A stretch of DNA of 32,093 nt from a virus: the IMG/VR virus record IMGVR_UViG_3300037010_000735, positions 1 through 32,093 of that record, one strand, 5' to 3'. Shown here piece after piece: positions 8,891 to 18,866 of this stretch. How positions within the stretch are numbered: the stretch's first letter is position 1; each line of letters begins with the position of its first letter. The notes under the pieces are model-generated. The model searched no databases and was not told the DNA's origin. It worked only from the letters and a program-made list of their open reading frames with translations. The translations under genes were made by a program, and so were the position numbers.

Positions 8891-11800
8891 TTACTTTTTA
8901 AAAAATTTAGCAATAGCTAACTCAGTTACACCATCACATAATAAACCAGTTGTCCCTAATAAGTTTGCTGATTCAACAATCCTAGCACCCTCGGCAACGG
9001 CACAAAACAGACCATCTATAGGTTTACCACTCATTGTTGTTCTATTCTCAGAGAAAATATCACCGACAGTACACTTAAGTTGATTCCCTACGATAGCCTT
9101 ATCACTATGCCCCATATGCTCGTAGACTTTTATATAAAACTTTAGCTCTACTTCACCAGCTTCTAATCTACGACCATTCACACTATAGCTATTGTCAACA
9201 CGACCTGTGAATGTGGTTTTGTCTATAGTGTCGCTATCTGATTTATTCACGAGTTTTCTTATTGTTTTAGACATATCGCTTTTTTCACAGTTATAGCGGA
9301 TAGAGACATCGTTAATTGTTCCTAACACCTTAGCTTTTGGTGATGTCGACGCTATATTTTTAAGTGTCTCTAAAGATAATTCATCTAAGCCGACATCATC
9401 ACTATAACTATCTGGTAGAAGAACAAAAAGTGAGGTGTCTGGATTAACTTTTTCTCCAACCCGCAACACAGAAACTAAATTATCTGTCGCTTTTATAATA
9501 TACGACTTAGTTTTAGTTACCGTAGTGGCTAGTTTAGCTAAAACTTCATCGCTAAAAGAAATAGAGTCTTCATGTGTGGTTCTATCTATGACCTTAGCTA
9601 TCCTTAGGTTCGTCGACGACTTGTAGACAAGTTTAGTTTTATCGAAGATATCTGGTACAAAGAATAAACTATCATAAGATAAACAATCGCCCATTTTGAA
9701 CACGTGTCCGACACCCTTCACGTTAGGTACCTTATTGTGTGTGTAACAAACACCACTCTCTTCTTTAGAAGTCCACTCACCCAAACTGAAGGAGTCTTTA
9801 CTACCGTCCTCATACGTTACATCAATACCAGTAGTCTTGAACCCTGTCACCCTTCCGTTCATCTTTGCATAAACCGCAAACTTTTCACCAGCTTTCATAG
9901 CTATTGTGTTATCATAGCCCGTTGTTACAAATGGAATAACAGCATTATCGATAGGAACGATATGTGAAGCCATAATATTGGAAAAAGAAGCCCTCTTAGA
10001 ATCATCTTTATTTACGAACGGAGCCATTAAACCAGGTGTGGAGTATATATTAGCTTGACCGATACTTGATAATTCTGGCTCACTAACCAAACCCCGTATA
10101 TCATTCATCATCGGCGACCCAGTTAAAAAAGAGCTTAGACCAACGTCACCATTATCTTTATTCGCTTCGGAGATTATACCTATTTCAGATGGGTCCATTG
10201 CCCTTGTATCGATATTCATAGATATGGCTGTTCTACCACCAGCACCTAAATATGTCGTATCTTCCAACTGTTTTATTACGCTGAGCGGGTTGAGATCGTC
10301 GATTAGGACCTTGGAACTATCTTGATCTACCTTACTTGTGACTGAGTAGGGGGCTAATGAAAATTTTGCATTCTTGAAACGTTCTTTTGTACTGTAGTCC
10401 TTAACTGCTGTGGCTATTTCGCGGTAGAGCATACCAGCTACACGATCATACCCTCTGAAATAGAATGTACTTATGTCATACGGATTTTTATAGTTAGCAT
10501 CAACCAATAGTTCTGCAGACCTGATAAATAAACCTGATATTGTCGTTGGTTGTTTGAGTTCTTTCAATAGGGATTCTGTACGTGGGTCTACAAACATATC
10601 CATTACATTTTTTACTTCAGCTAAAACCCCTGCTTGTATGTTCAGAGTGGTTGATAATACACGCCCTATATGAACACCCTCAAGACTATCTCTAGATATC
10701 ATACCTGTACCTCGAGCCATAAGCTTAAAACCACCCAATATTAGGTCGCTAAAACCATAGTCTCGATCAATAACTAGATAGGCGTCTTCTAAACTAACGA
10801 TAATATAGTTATCTTTCGGCATACCTCTGACGAGCTTCGGTGTATACATATACTTGACACCCATAAGACCCATCGTCTTTTTAAAACCCAAAGTATATAA
10901 CAACAAGAACACTATAGGTAACTTCTGGGAGTATATCTCCGTGAATATGTATTCTATAGGTAAAGTTAGATCCCTTAAACCAAGAAAATCGATAAGATCA
11001 ACACTATCGATTATTGCATTGTTCTCATATACTTTAACAACACCATCGCTCCCAACGCTACCTATTTTATCACCACTTTTATAAAAGACAACAGAATTTT
11101 TTTTCTCAAAAATCTCACCATTCTTTTGTTCAAGACCCAAGATCTTAAACCTGTTCATATAGTCAAAACAGTAAACGTCGTCTCGAGATTTATAACTACC
11201 AACATATCTTGATATATACTCGTAATATCTGGGTAGATTAAGATCTAATGTATCTGTTGTCGCGGACACAATATTCGTTAACTCACCATCACGCTGTCTC
11301 CTCAATAATTCGTTATAAATAACATACCCTATATCGTTTCTTTTACCATCCACTCGCCGAACAAAGAGTTTGCCGTAATCCGACGATAACGAGACGGTCG
11401 TTCCGTCTATTTTTTTTATGGGTAGATCAGACCTCTGTTTTCTTAACGCGTATGAGTTACCACCCGACATGAATGTCCCGTCTTCGTTGATTTTATATAG
11501 ATTAAATCTAAATGTGAAACGGTTACCCTTAATGGTGCTAGCCACTACAGTGTGGGTTTCGGTACCTCCGAGTATGTTTTCTTCGTCCACCACACTGTGT
11601 TCGAGTACGATGTGACCTTTATTCTGTAAACCACCATATACAGACCGTAGTATATCTTTTTTGTATTTCTCTTTAATATATTTTTTAGTTAAAACCTTTG
11701 TTGTTACTTTTATACTTTCGGCTCCTAGTCCGAGATAATCAGGTGATGTTATTGTTTCTTTTGACTCAACTATGTCGACATCTAGATCGCTGTCTAAAGC

Positions 11801-13021
11801 TTCATTTATTGTCATACCTGTATACGCTGACTCTTGTGTCTTCTGATTTTCCAGCGCTTTTAATAGATTTTTACTAACAATTTTAGATATGAGACCACTA
11901 GATGCTGAGTCCGCTATTTTACTAGATATATCTCCAACATTATTCCTAGTGCTACTCATGATTTCGTTTTTTGTTACAACAACATCAACTGGTGTTTCAA
12001 TAGATCCATCTGTGTCTTCTGCGCTCAACTCGATTTCCTCGTCGATATGAGTCATAGCTGTTTCGTAATCATCACCGTCTTCGGATTGTGAATCTGCGGG
12101 TAGTTCTGTGTTAGAATATTCGGTGTCACTGTCAACAGTAGATCCATCATCGCTTATCTGGATTTGGTTATTCAGCTTCATTATGTAGGAGTATAAAGCT
12201 TTACGTACTAATTTAGCCGGTTCACTACCAGGAGCATCATTACTAAACTCAGAAATAAGACTATGAGCTGTTTTAAGTGTTATTCCACCTGTTTTTATTC
12301 CAAAAGAAAAAACAATAATCATGTCAGTATTTTTCAGAGCGTTAAACAGAGACTTCTCATAGTAATCTGGATTTAGATACATCCATAACTCGATTAAGAA
12401 CATAATCCTATAATCTTTATATTTCTTAAAAATAAGTACATCGCCACCTACGTATCTTTCTACCAAAGCTTCAATAACTCGTAGCGGCGGGATAACTAGC
12501 GGAATAGTTATGATTAAGAATTGATTTATTGGTTTCTGAGTGACAACCATAGGATTCAGGATGTTGTCAATAACCGTTAAAAGAGTGTTCTTGAACCGTG
12601 TGTAATTTGTTGTTATTTTGGTTTCGTCGTATTTATACATTTCAGATAATGTAGTGTAATTATACACGAAAACAGCGGTCGCTGGTAGGATGAATTTTGT
12701 AGCGGAGTCTTTTAGGTTTCGAATCCTTTTATCGTTTACATTGAAATCATCTATAATGTTCTTAATTAGTGGTCTCTTAACCCTAAATGGTTGCTCAGCC
12801 TGATCACTATATCTGAATACATTTTTTACTACTACAGTTTCCTGTAATGATATAAAGTTGTCATTCGCGTTTACCTCTAAACCACCGTCAGTTATCTTCA
12901 TATAGTGTATTACACTATATGGCGGTAGTTCGATCTCGGTTTGGTGAATAAATTTATCGTTTATAAGCGAACTAAATTTAGTAATACTAAATTGTTTAAT
13001 AAAACTGCTGATAGAGATCAT
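8891..13021 (-). CDS. RNA polymerase beta subunit, single unsplit chain
   Basis: 1376 residues. The C-terminal two thirds follow RpoB. The fork/rifampicin-region equivalent is at about 918-966 (YLGAGGRTA, then DTRAMDPSEIG and GDVGLSSFLT, where RpoB has the HPSHYGR and PEGPNIGLINSL motifs). An IPF at 1029-1031 matches the RpoB IPFLEHDDANRA segment. HEDSISFSDE at 1150-1159 matches FEDSI-x-SE, with E1151 and D1152. K1308 and K1316 have the exact eight-residue spacing of E. coli K1065 and K1073 in GDKMAGRHGNKG. The beta N-terminal lobe is recognisable near GTFMSGGNSYALRKQR (515-530). About 400 extra residues precede it, including an acidic stretch (about 290-345). In phiKZ-like and AR9-like phages beta is split over two genes; here it is continuous. 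It starts 8 nt after the baseplate-like gene, with AGGAG. Neighbours suggest a virion enzyme; beta-prime is outside the window. Confidence 0.9.
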   Translation of the reverse strand: MISISSFIKQFSITKFSSLINDKFIHQTEIELPPYSVIHYMKITDGGLEVNANDNFISLQETVVVKNVFRYSDQAEQPFRVKRPLIKNIIDDFNVNDKRIRNLKDSATKFILPATAVFVYNYTTLSEMYKYDETKITTNYTRFKNTLLTVIDNILNPMVVTQKPINQFLIITIPLVIPPLRVIEALVERYVGGDVLIFKKYKDYRIMFLIELWMYLNPDYYEKSLFNALKNTDMIIVFSFGIKTGGITLKTAHSLISEFSNDAPGSEPAKLVRKALYSYIMKLNNQIQISDDGSTVDSDTEYSNTELPADSQSEDGDDYETAMTHIDEEIELSAEDTDGSIETPVDVVVTKNEIMSSTRNNVGDISSKIADSASSGLISKIVSKNLLKALENQKTQESAYTGMTINEALDSDLDVDIVESKETITSPDYLGLGAESIKVTTKVLTKKYIKEKYKKDILRSVYGGLQNKGHIVLEHSVVDEENILGGTETHTVVASTIKGNRFTFRFNLYKINEDGTFMSGGNSYALRKQRSDLPIKKIDGTTVSLSSDYGKLFVRRVDGKRNDIGYVIYNELLRRQRDGELTNIVSATTDTLDLNLPRYYEYISRYVGSYKSRDDVYCFDYMNRFKILGLEQKNGEIFEKKNSVVFYKSGDKIGSVGSDGVVKVYENNAIIDSVDLIDFLGLRDLTLPIEYIFTEIYSQKLPIVFLLLYTLGFKKTMGLMGVKYMYTPKLVRGMPKDNYIIVSLEDAYLVIDRDYGFSDLILGGFKLMARGTGMISRDSLEGVHIGRVLSTTLNIQAGVLAEVKNVMDMFVDPRTESLLKELKQPTTISGLFIRSAELLVDANYKNPYDISTFYFRGYDRVAGMLYREIATAVKDYSTKERFKNAKFSLAPYSVTSKVDQDSSKVLIDDLNPLSVIKQLEDTTYLGAGGRTAISMNIDTRAMDPSEIGIISEANKDNGDVGLSSFLTGSPMMNDIRGLVSEPELSSIGQANIYSTPGLMAPFVNKDDSKRASFSNIMASHIVPIDNAVIPFVTTGYDNTIAMKAGEKFAVYAKMNGRVTGFKTTGIDVTYEDGSKDSFSLGEWTSKEESGVCYTHNKVPNVKGVGHVFKMGDCLSYDSLFFVPDIFDKTKLVYKSSTNLRIAKVIDRTTHEDSISFSDEVLAKLATTVTKTKSYIIKATDNLVSVLRVGEKVNPDTSLFVLLPDSYSDDVGLDELSLETLKNIASTSPKAKVLGTINDVSIRYNCEKSDMSKTIRKLVNKSDSDTIDKTTFTGRVDNSYSVNGRRLEAGEVELKFYIKVYEHMGHSDKAIVGNQLKCTVGDIFSENRTTMSGKPIDGLFCAVAEGARIVESANLLGTTGLLCDGVTELAIAKFFKK

Positions 13022-13029
13022 ATACGCTC

Positions 13030-15894
13030 CTAATTCAAAGATATTATTTTAATTTCTATATCGTACCCGACTGACATAGCACCCATTGGATCGATATATA
13101 ACGTACGTTTCATAGACAACCTATTCTTATCAGTTAGAAGCCTAAAATACTGGGCGTTATTAACTGGATCTAGATTATCGATCCTTACAGCTATGACTCC
13201 AGTGGGTAGCTTACTTTGTAATTCTTTATTCATATTAACAACATCAATAAGGTACGACGACGATAGTTTATCGCTTATGTACTCTGTTACCGTGGACTTA
13301 ATATCGTCGATGGTGGCTTGAGTAAATACCGTATAATCTCTGTATATCATTACGGTAGGGGTAATGTAATACGGTATCGAGTATACACTCTCACCCGTAC
13401 TTATCAATATCGGCTTTGACGTATAGTATGACGATAGTTGGATGCGGGAGTTCTCAAGAACACTATTAACTAAGTTAGTTAATATACCACTATCCCAAGA
13501 TTGTATTGTCGGTACCACTGTGTTAAAATAGTTAATGTATGCTGGGCTACTAGCTAAATAGTATCTAATGTCGATCATGAGAATGTTTATAATTCTTACA
13601 ACACCTCCAGCTAGGTCAACTATTGGTTTACTGCTATCATCCAACATGACATCACCAGATCTAAATTCATACATAGGATTTCCACTGGAATCTAAGAGTA
13701 TATCTCCTCGATTAGACGAACAACGGGTCTCCATAGTACACTCACCAGGGGATACTGCACCAACCTTATTGAAAAAAATCGTGTTATTATCTGGGTTCAC
13801 GTCATATACGTTTTCAGTCTGTCTCAACGGCATATCAACCTCATAGGTCTTATAACGTTTATCGTTATAATACGAATATACGTCACTGTCTATATTGCTA
13901 AGCCTAGAACCTAGGTTGATGTTAAAACTCTCTTCTGTTATGAAAACTGAGTCGTCACTATTGGGTAGATCTTTTATTCTATACCCAGCTGAATCAGTTA
14001 TTGTCATCGTTTGTGTATAAATAATTAGGGTACAGATCCCAGCTAATTGGATATACCTAGTGGATATATTAGAGACACCCATTATGAGCTGTATATTATC
14101 ATTAGCGTCCATATGGAATGTTGTGTAAACATCCACAACGATCATACCAACCGCTACGTCATACTGCCCAGTGTAATAGACATCGCCCTTACCACCGTAC
14201 GTAGTGAATTTCAACTGAGCTTTTATAACGGTTTTGTCAACCAGCTTATCGTAATCGCTATTCCCAATAACAGAGATATATATTCGAAATTTATCTTTTT
14301 CCTGTGTAACGACATAGGACGAGCTATTGATATTTATACCAACTTTCCTATTTTTATCGACGATGCGACTACTGGTGACTGTTGGGTGACTGACATTGTA
14401 TACTCTACAGCTACTAGTGATGTATTCATTACCACAAAGATATAGCAGAGGGGAGACGAATAAATTACGACCCCCAACTAGGTTAATTGCCGTCGCGTTA
14501 GTCGCATTTAGAATGGTGCTTATATCAACGTCATCAACTGGCTTCACTACCCCATTGATTTCTTCATAAATATACCCTGGTTTGATAATGATCTCATTAT
14601 CTACGGCACTCATATACAGACTAGTTGCATCGAATGTTATCATGGTTTTGTTAATAAAAAAATCTATCCTAGATGTTATACCACCACCGACAGTGTTCGG
14701 TAGCTCTCCATACACAGAGAATGTCCGACCCATTATATTATCGGTTTTCTTTTCTAACTCGAACCCATTCAAAGCTGATATATTAGATAAACCATCAATA
14801 GTGAGCGGATACTGTGGTGAACCAACTGTGTTACTAACAACTATTGATTTCATAGCCGAATCACTGATACCCGTACTACCACCCGTTACCACATCAACAC
14901 CACCCATAAGTAATGTAATATTGTTAGCTACCGCAGTCTGTGGACTGACTGATGTATTACCTAATGTCACCACGAAATCTGTTATCGAGTATTTATTTAT
15001 AGGTAAAAATAAAGAACCAGATGTCTCAAAAACAACTATTGAAATACCACCTGATACTAGTCCGTTATTAGTATATATCGCTGGAATGCGCACAATAACC
15101 TTATCACTAAGAACCGTCACGATCGCTGTCGGTGTGGTTACATCTAAAAAATCGTCAGTTAATTTAACATTCATAGATGTATACATTCCATTGGTTTGAT
15201 TGTTCTTGTATTTTACGACAATACCGCCGAACCCAGTTGTTATGTTATGAGTTAAATCGAAACCGTTTGATGTTATTATTGTTTTATTATATGTTGTCGT
15301 AGAGTATTGCAATATAGGTATGTTAAAACCGATCCATACGTTGCTATCGCTATCCGTTACTACTTCGTTCGGTAATAATCCTATATTAGAGAACCCATTC
15401 GGGTTTGTTGTGCTAAGCATTTCAACTTCGGCTATTCCTGTATTAAAAAATCGAACCGATATCGGATTCATTATTGTGAATATATTACCAGCGAGACTTA
15501 CGCTGGTTAACTCAGGAACAACCATCTCAACCATACTGCTATCACCGAACCGATATCCATTGTTGCGTAAGTCTGTTAAACTGACATATATGGTGAAAAC
15601 CCCAGTAGACGGGGTGTTAAAAAGGGTCTTGATATCATCACTCCCAAAAAATGGGTAAAGTTCCTCTCTGTTATAACATAGCTCTGGAAACTTCTTTTTT
15701 AATATGTTATCAGAAGCTGTAATAGCGTTCGCAGATATTTGCGCAGCTGTTTCTAACAGAAAAATAAAAGGGTTTGTCGGTTCGCCTATTACTATAGACC
15801 CATTTGTGGCTAACTCTAAGTAATCTAGAACACGCTGCTGGGTTAAACTCGGGTTATACACATACTCGATTAGATCGCTATTATCTATTGTCAT
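13030..15894 (-). CDS. Large virion protein, probable baseplate wedge component
   Basis: 954 residues from the ATG at 15894. An ATG 24 nt further upstream (15918) is in frame, but the Shine-Dalgarno AGAGGAG falls between the two and serves the inner ATG. The first 110 residues (PSLTQQRVLDYLELA, NPFIFLLETAAQISANAI, ELYPFFGSDDI and a TPSTG turn) resemble the opening of baseplate wedge proteins of large myoviruses, which share helical N-termini with a LYP-x and TP motif. The middle (about 200-700) is beta-rich and low in charge; the C-terminus (KRTLYIDPMGAM, then a final beta strand) fits an assembly domain. It lies between the capsid gene and the RNA polymerase gene in one operon. Virion role is likely; the specific baseplate assignment is inference from sequence style. 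A perfect palindrome separates it from the capsid gene. Confidence 0.65.
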   Translation of the reverse strand: MTIDNSDLIEYVYNPSLTQQRVLDYLELATNGSIVIGEPTNPFIFLLETAAQISANAITASDNILKKKFPELCYNREELYPFFGSDDIKTLFNTPSTGVFTIYVSLTDLRNNGYRFGDSSMVEMVVPELTSVSLAGNIFTIMNPISVRFFNTGIAEVEMLSTTNPNGFSNIGLLPNEVVTDSDSNVWIGFNIPILQYSTTTYNKTIITSNGFDLTHNITTGFGGIVVKYKNNQTNGMYTSMNVKLTDDFLDVTTPTAIVTVLSDKVIVRIPAIYTNNGLVSGGISIVVFETSGSLFLPINKYSITDFVVTLGNTSVSPQTAVANNITLLMGGVDVVTGGSTGISDSAMKSIVVSNTVGSPQYPLTIDGLSNISALNGFELEKKTDNIMGRTFSVYGELPNTVGGGITSRIDFFINKTMITFDATSLYMSAVDNEIIIKPGYIYEEINGVVKPVDDVDISTILNATNATAINLVGGRNLFVSPLLYLCGNEYITSSCRVYNVSHPTVTSSRIVDKNRKVGININSSSYVVTQEKDKFRIYISVIGNSDYDKLVDKTVIKAQLKFTTYGGKGDVYYTGQYDVAVGMIVVDVYTTFHMDANDNIQLIMGVSNISTRYIQLAGICTLIIYTQTMTITDSAGYRIKDLPNSDDSVFITEESFNINLGSRLSNIDSDVYSYYNDKRYKTYEVDMPLRQTENVYDVNPDNNTIFFNKVGAVSPGECTMETRCSSNRGDILLDSSGNPMYEFRSGDVMLDDSSKPIVDLAGGVVRIINILMIDIRYYLASSPAYINYFNTVVPTIQSWDSGILTNLVNSVLENSRIQLSSYYTSKPILISTGESVYSIPYYITPTVMIYRDYTVFTQATIDDIKSTVTEYISDKLSSSYLIDVVNMNKELQSKLPTGVIAVRIDNLDPVNNAQYFRLLTDKNRLSMKRTLYIDPMGAMSVGYDIEIKIISLN

Positions 15895-15947
15895 CTTTTC
15901 TCCTCTAGTTACTATCATCGAATTAAATATAGTTAAACAAATACGAT

Positions 15948-15989
15948 AACTACTAGTAGTTCATGTTGCGTTATAACGCAACATGAACT
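15948..15989. terminator. Overlapping palindromes downstream of the capsid gene
   Basis: A perfect 32-nt palindrome (left arm AGTTCATGTTGCGTTA at 15958-15973, right arm 15974-15989) starts 5 nt after the capsid stop codon. It overlaps a second, 14-nt palindrome, AACTACTAGTAGTT (15948-15961). Neither has a U-tract on the minus strand. It may set the 3' end or stability of the abundant capsid mRNA while allowing some read-through into the next gene. Confidence 0.65.
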
Positions 15990-15994
15990 AACTT

Positions 15995-18292
15995 TTAAAC
16001 GTTATGTGTATTGAAAACTGTTTTTTGGGCTAAAGCTTCATTAACACCCGTTAACTCGATCAAATGCATAACAGGTGCTGTTACGTAGTGACTGAATCGT
16101 TGGATGTTTTGCGCTGTTTTGACAACACTGGTTTTAGTCGTCATACCAGTACGTTGACCAACAGGAATGATCAATGGAGGGCATACTAGACGTACACCCC
16201 AGTTTGTGATAGACGGTTCCCCGCTTGTTTCTACTGTGGTTGCTGATGGAACAATAACAACAGTATCCCGCATTGTATCGTACAAAGTACTAACAACGTT
16301 TACAATTACATTATCTGAAATAGCAATATCATCATGACCCAACTCTAACAACATGGCCAAGCTACTATGAATAGCGATAGTCAAACGGATAGGTTGGTTT
16401 TCACCATGAATTTGTTGATGTGCGATCATAAATCCTGAGTTGATCAACATATTAGTAATAGCTGGTCGGATGCTATTAACTAGAGCTGCCCGCATATCAA
16501 CCATTTTTTCAGATGAACGCAATGTATTAACCGCAGCGCCTAAATCTAAAGTACCTGTTTCAAAATAAGGGTTATAGAAAGGTCTGTGTGGAGACACTGG
16601 TGTATTAAATGCAGTTTGGAAAGCTGCTTCTCCATTAGTTTTAGCCGCTTTCATTTTGTTTACTGTAAACAAAAGATGTTCAACAGCTTCTGAGTGCATC
16701 TGCATACCGTTTTGGGCTGAAAGACTATCAATAAGGTCTGCATCAGGTCCGTTATTATCAAACACAGCTTCAATAAGCGCTAAACCTGTGCGGGTATTTA
16801 CACCATAACGACGACTAAATGATGTCATACGGATTAAACGTCCAATACCAGAAAGATCAAGGTTACTGTAGTTGGCATTCAACGTACAACCGGCTAAACT
16901 TAGATTAACGCTTAGAGCATCTGCTATACTGATAAATTCAGCACTGCTACTAACGATAACATCGCCAGCTGGGTTCGTAACACTTAAAATTTCAAGATTA
17001 CCAAATGGTGAATACATTTGAGTTCCACTAGCTGTATTAATATCACCCGACAGACCATATCCAATTTGAATAACATAACCAGCTGGTAGAGCCGCTAGAA
17101 TAGCTGATTTTTCTCCAGTGTGTTTTGTTGTTTTTGATGTATTAATAACGAACACTTGATCTTTGAAACTTAGACGCATATCTTTGGTATCGACAGTCGT
17201 TCCAGTTGCTTCTACAAAGTCTCCGCCACCTTTACCAGATACGTCGTCAAACAAATACTCCACAGCAGAGTTTGCCCCGGTGAGTTTGAAGTACACCCGT
17301 TGTAGAGAAATTGCCGGCGATAGCGTCCGTGATAGTGAAGGAGATCCAGATGTTAGCTCACTATCAGGGATAGAGAGACCAATCAAGCTAGTCTTTACAT
17401 TCAATGCCAATGGAGCCGTTGTTGTTGGGGCTCCGTTCGCTGAGGTTACATACGAACACGCACCGATAAATTCTTTATCATTAACGCCCACGATGTAGTT
17501 AGGCACGACCTTAGTGACTTCTGTATCATATAAACCTGGTTTATATAGTTTAGGGATTAAAGCATTGTCGATGAGGGGAGACATGACAGACCCGTTTATA
17601 TTCTGACGCGCGTTAGCATCCAAAATAGCTGGGTATCGGATTGTGTACTGAAAACCAGGTGATAAAGCTTCAATAGCGATCGAAGGGTATAGAGCTCTGT
17701 CGAACTCGTTGAATCCGTTCGCACTATTTACGCCTACCAAGAAACTCAATTTAGCTAGGGCCGATCCGTCAGCAGAAGCTGAATCAAAGTTCTCAAGTCC
17801 AGCCAATGCTCCCGAGGCGTACATTTTATCGTATAGGTTATAGTCGATGTTGGTTACGTTACCTGAATCAGCAATAGATAATTCTGGTTTAGCTCCCTCG
17901 GCACCGACTGAAAGATTCAACAATGTCGCCTTTGGATCAATCATAGCTACAGCGGAGTATCGAGCCATATTCCGCTCAGCTAACGTATATGTTTGTGGAG
18001 TAGTAACTTTACTCAAACTACCATTAGGATTCCTCTTAACCTCATTTACATTAGTTCCCATATAGAATGATTGCAAAGCACCATCTAAACGGGATACCGC
18101 ATCAGTACCGCCTGAAGTTGAAGCAACTCGATCCGCTTCAAAACCTGGAGTGATACCAGCGATTTTTTTAAGTGCTACTCCCGTCGGTGTGGCACCATAG
18201 CAACCAGATACGTACTCGTCATACGCTTTTAACGTTGCAACTGTTCTTGGGTTATTAGACCCATTTTCATTTTCTGATTTAGACCAACTCAT
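15995..18292 (-). CDS. Major capsid protein (phiKZ-like)
   Basis: 765 residues, close to the 747 of the phiKZ capsid protein. GFNEFDRALYPSIAIEA then GFQYTIRYPAI (193-222) matches the N-arm/E-loop signature of jumbo-phage capsid proteins (GF-x-E-A-x-YP-x-x-V then G-x-x-x-TIR). The C-terminal 200 residues contain a P-domain-like helix-strand pattern (IRLTIAIHSSLAMLLELG, then IVNVVSTLYDTMRDTVVIVPS), as expected for an HK97 fold. phiKZ-type capsid proteins lose an N-terminal propeptide by cleavage after S/A/G-x-E; GAE at 130-132 is a candidate site here. Compared with its neighbours the gene is less AT-rich and uses more regular codons, as expected for the most abundant virion protein. It starts 17 nt after the preceding gene, with GGGATAACC before the ATG, and is followed by a strong palindrome. 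Confidence 0.85.
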   Translation of the reverse strand: MSWSKSENENGSNNPRTVATLKAYDEYVSGCYGATPTGVALKKIAGITPGFEADRVASTSGGTDAVSRLDGALQSFYMGTNVNEVKRNPNGSLSKVTTPQTYTLAERNMARYSAVAMIDPKATLLNLSVGAEGAKPELSIADSGNVTNIDYNLYDKMYASGALAGLENFDSASADGSALAKLSFLVGVNSANGFNEFDRALYPSIAIEALSPGFQYTIRYPAILDANARQNINGSVMSPLIDNALIPKLYKPGLYDTEVTKVVPNYIVGVNDKEFIGACSYVTSANGAPTTTAPLALNVKTSLIGLSIPDSELTSGSPSLSRTLSPAISLQRVYFKLTGANSAVEYLFDDVSGKGGGDFVEATGTTVDTKDMRLSFKDQVFVINTSKTTKHTGEKSAILAALPAGYVIQIGYGLSGDINTASGTQMYSPFGNLEILSVTNPAGDVIVSSSAEFISIADALSVNLSLAGCTLNANYSNLDLSGIGRLIRMTSFSRRYGVNTRTGLALIEAVFDNNGPDADLIDSLSAQNGMQMHSEAVEHLLFTVNKMKAAKTNGEAAFQTAFNTPVSPHRPFYNPYFETGTLDLGAAVNTLRSSEKMVDMRAALVNSIRPAITNMLINSGFMIAHQQIHGENQPIRLTIAIHSSLAMLLELGHDDIAISDNVIVNVVSTLYDTMRDTVVIVPSATTVETSGEPSITNWGVRLVCPPLIIPVGQRTGMTTKTSVVKTAQNIQRFSHYVTAPVMHLIELTGVNEALAQKTVFNTHNV

Positions 18293-18308
18293 GGTTATCC
18301 CTTTTTTT

Positions 18309-18866
18309 TTATAGTTTCATTAAAGATGAAAAATATGGATGCTTTAGAACAGCATCATCACCGTATTGCCGAGAATACTTACTCAATATAGGTCTAGCTA
18401 ATTTATCCATAAACACGTCATTTTCTGCATTTAGGAGCTTTAAAACATTCAAACTAACAGAAATAAACATAACACACGATCTTGTGTCGAATACGAGCTT
18501 ATAATTATTATCATCGCTATCGTAATAATCAGATAAATTTATACGACTATATTCGCTTTCAGAACTACCGATCTCCATAACCTTACTGACAAAATCTATA
18601 CCTTGGCGATCCGGCGTTATAGCCGAACCAAACATTTCACCCCCCACATTAAGTCTATTATCCAGCTGTTTGTTTAGCTTATATAATATAATTAAATCAT
18701 CTAACGATAACACATCCCTTAATTCCCTCCTAATAGTAGCTACTACATCCACATCAGATGTATCACATAGCAATCGATCTATACGGTATAATAATGATCG
18801 ATCGGGACCACTAATAAGAGCATCATATATCTGCGACGGTATAAAAAAAATAGATGGTCTTTCCAC
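18309..18866 (-). CDS. Unknown protein encoded just upstream of the capsid gene
   Basis: 185 residues, no family recognised. It begins with GTG at 18864-18866, with GGAG eight bases upstream. It is soluble and mainly helical in the first 90 residues (RSLLYRIDRLLCD, VVATIRRELRDVL, LDDLIILYKLNKQ), with an acidic DYYDSDDNNYK stretch around 120. It is the first gene of the capsid operon, 17 nt before the major capsid gene, and is transcribed divergently from the helicase. By position it could be a capsid accessory or assembly factor, but it lacks the length and uniform coiled coil typical of a scaffold. Function unassigned. Confidence 0.75.
   Translation of the reverse strand: MERPSIFFIPSQIYDALISGPDRSLLYRIDRLLCDTSDVDVVATIRRELRDVLSLDDLIILYKLNKQLDNRLNVGGEMFGSAITPDRQGIDFVSKVMEIGSSESEYSRINLSDYYDSDDNNYKLVFDTRSCVMFISVSLNVLKLLNAENDVFMDKLARPILSKYSRQYGDDAVLKHPYFSSLMKL

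Noticed and set aside
8891-13021. Virion structural protein of unknown function as the identity of the 1376-residue gene.
   Set aside because: The two lysines with 8-residue spacing, HEDSI motif and fork-region match occur in the right order for RpoB, which chance would not produce.
13030-15918. Longer start for the baseplate-like protein at ATG 15918.
   Set aside because: The Shine-Dalgarno AGAGGAG lies between this ATG and the in-frame ATG at 15894, so only the inner start is well placed.
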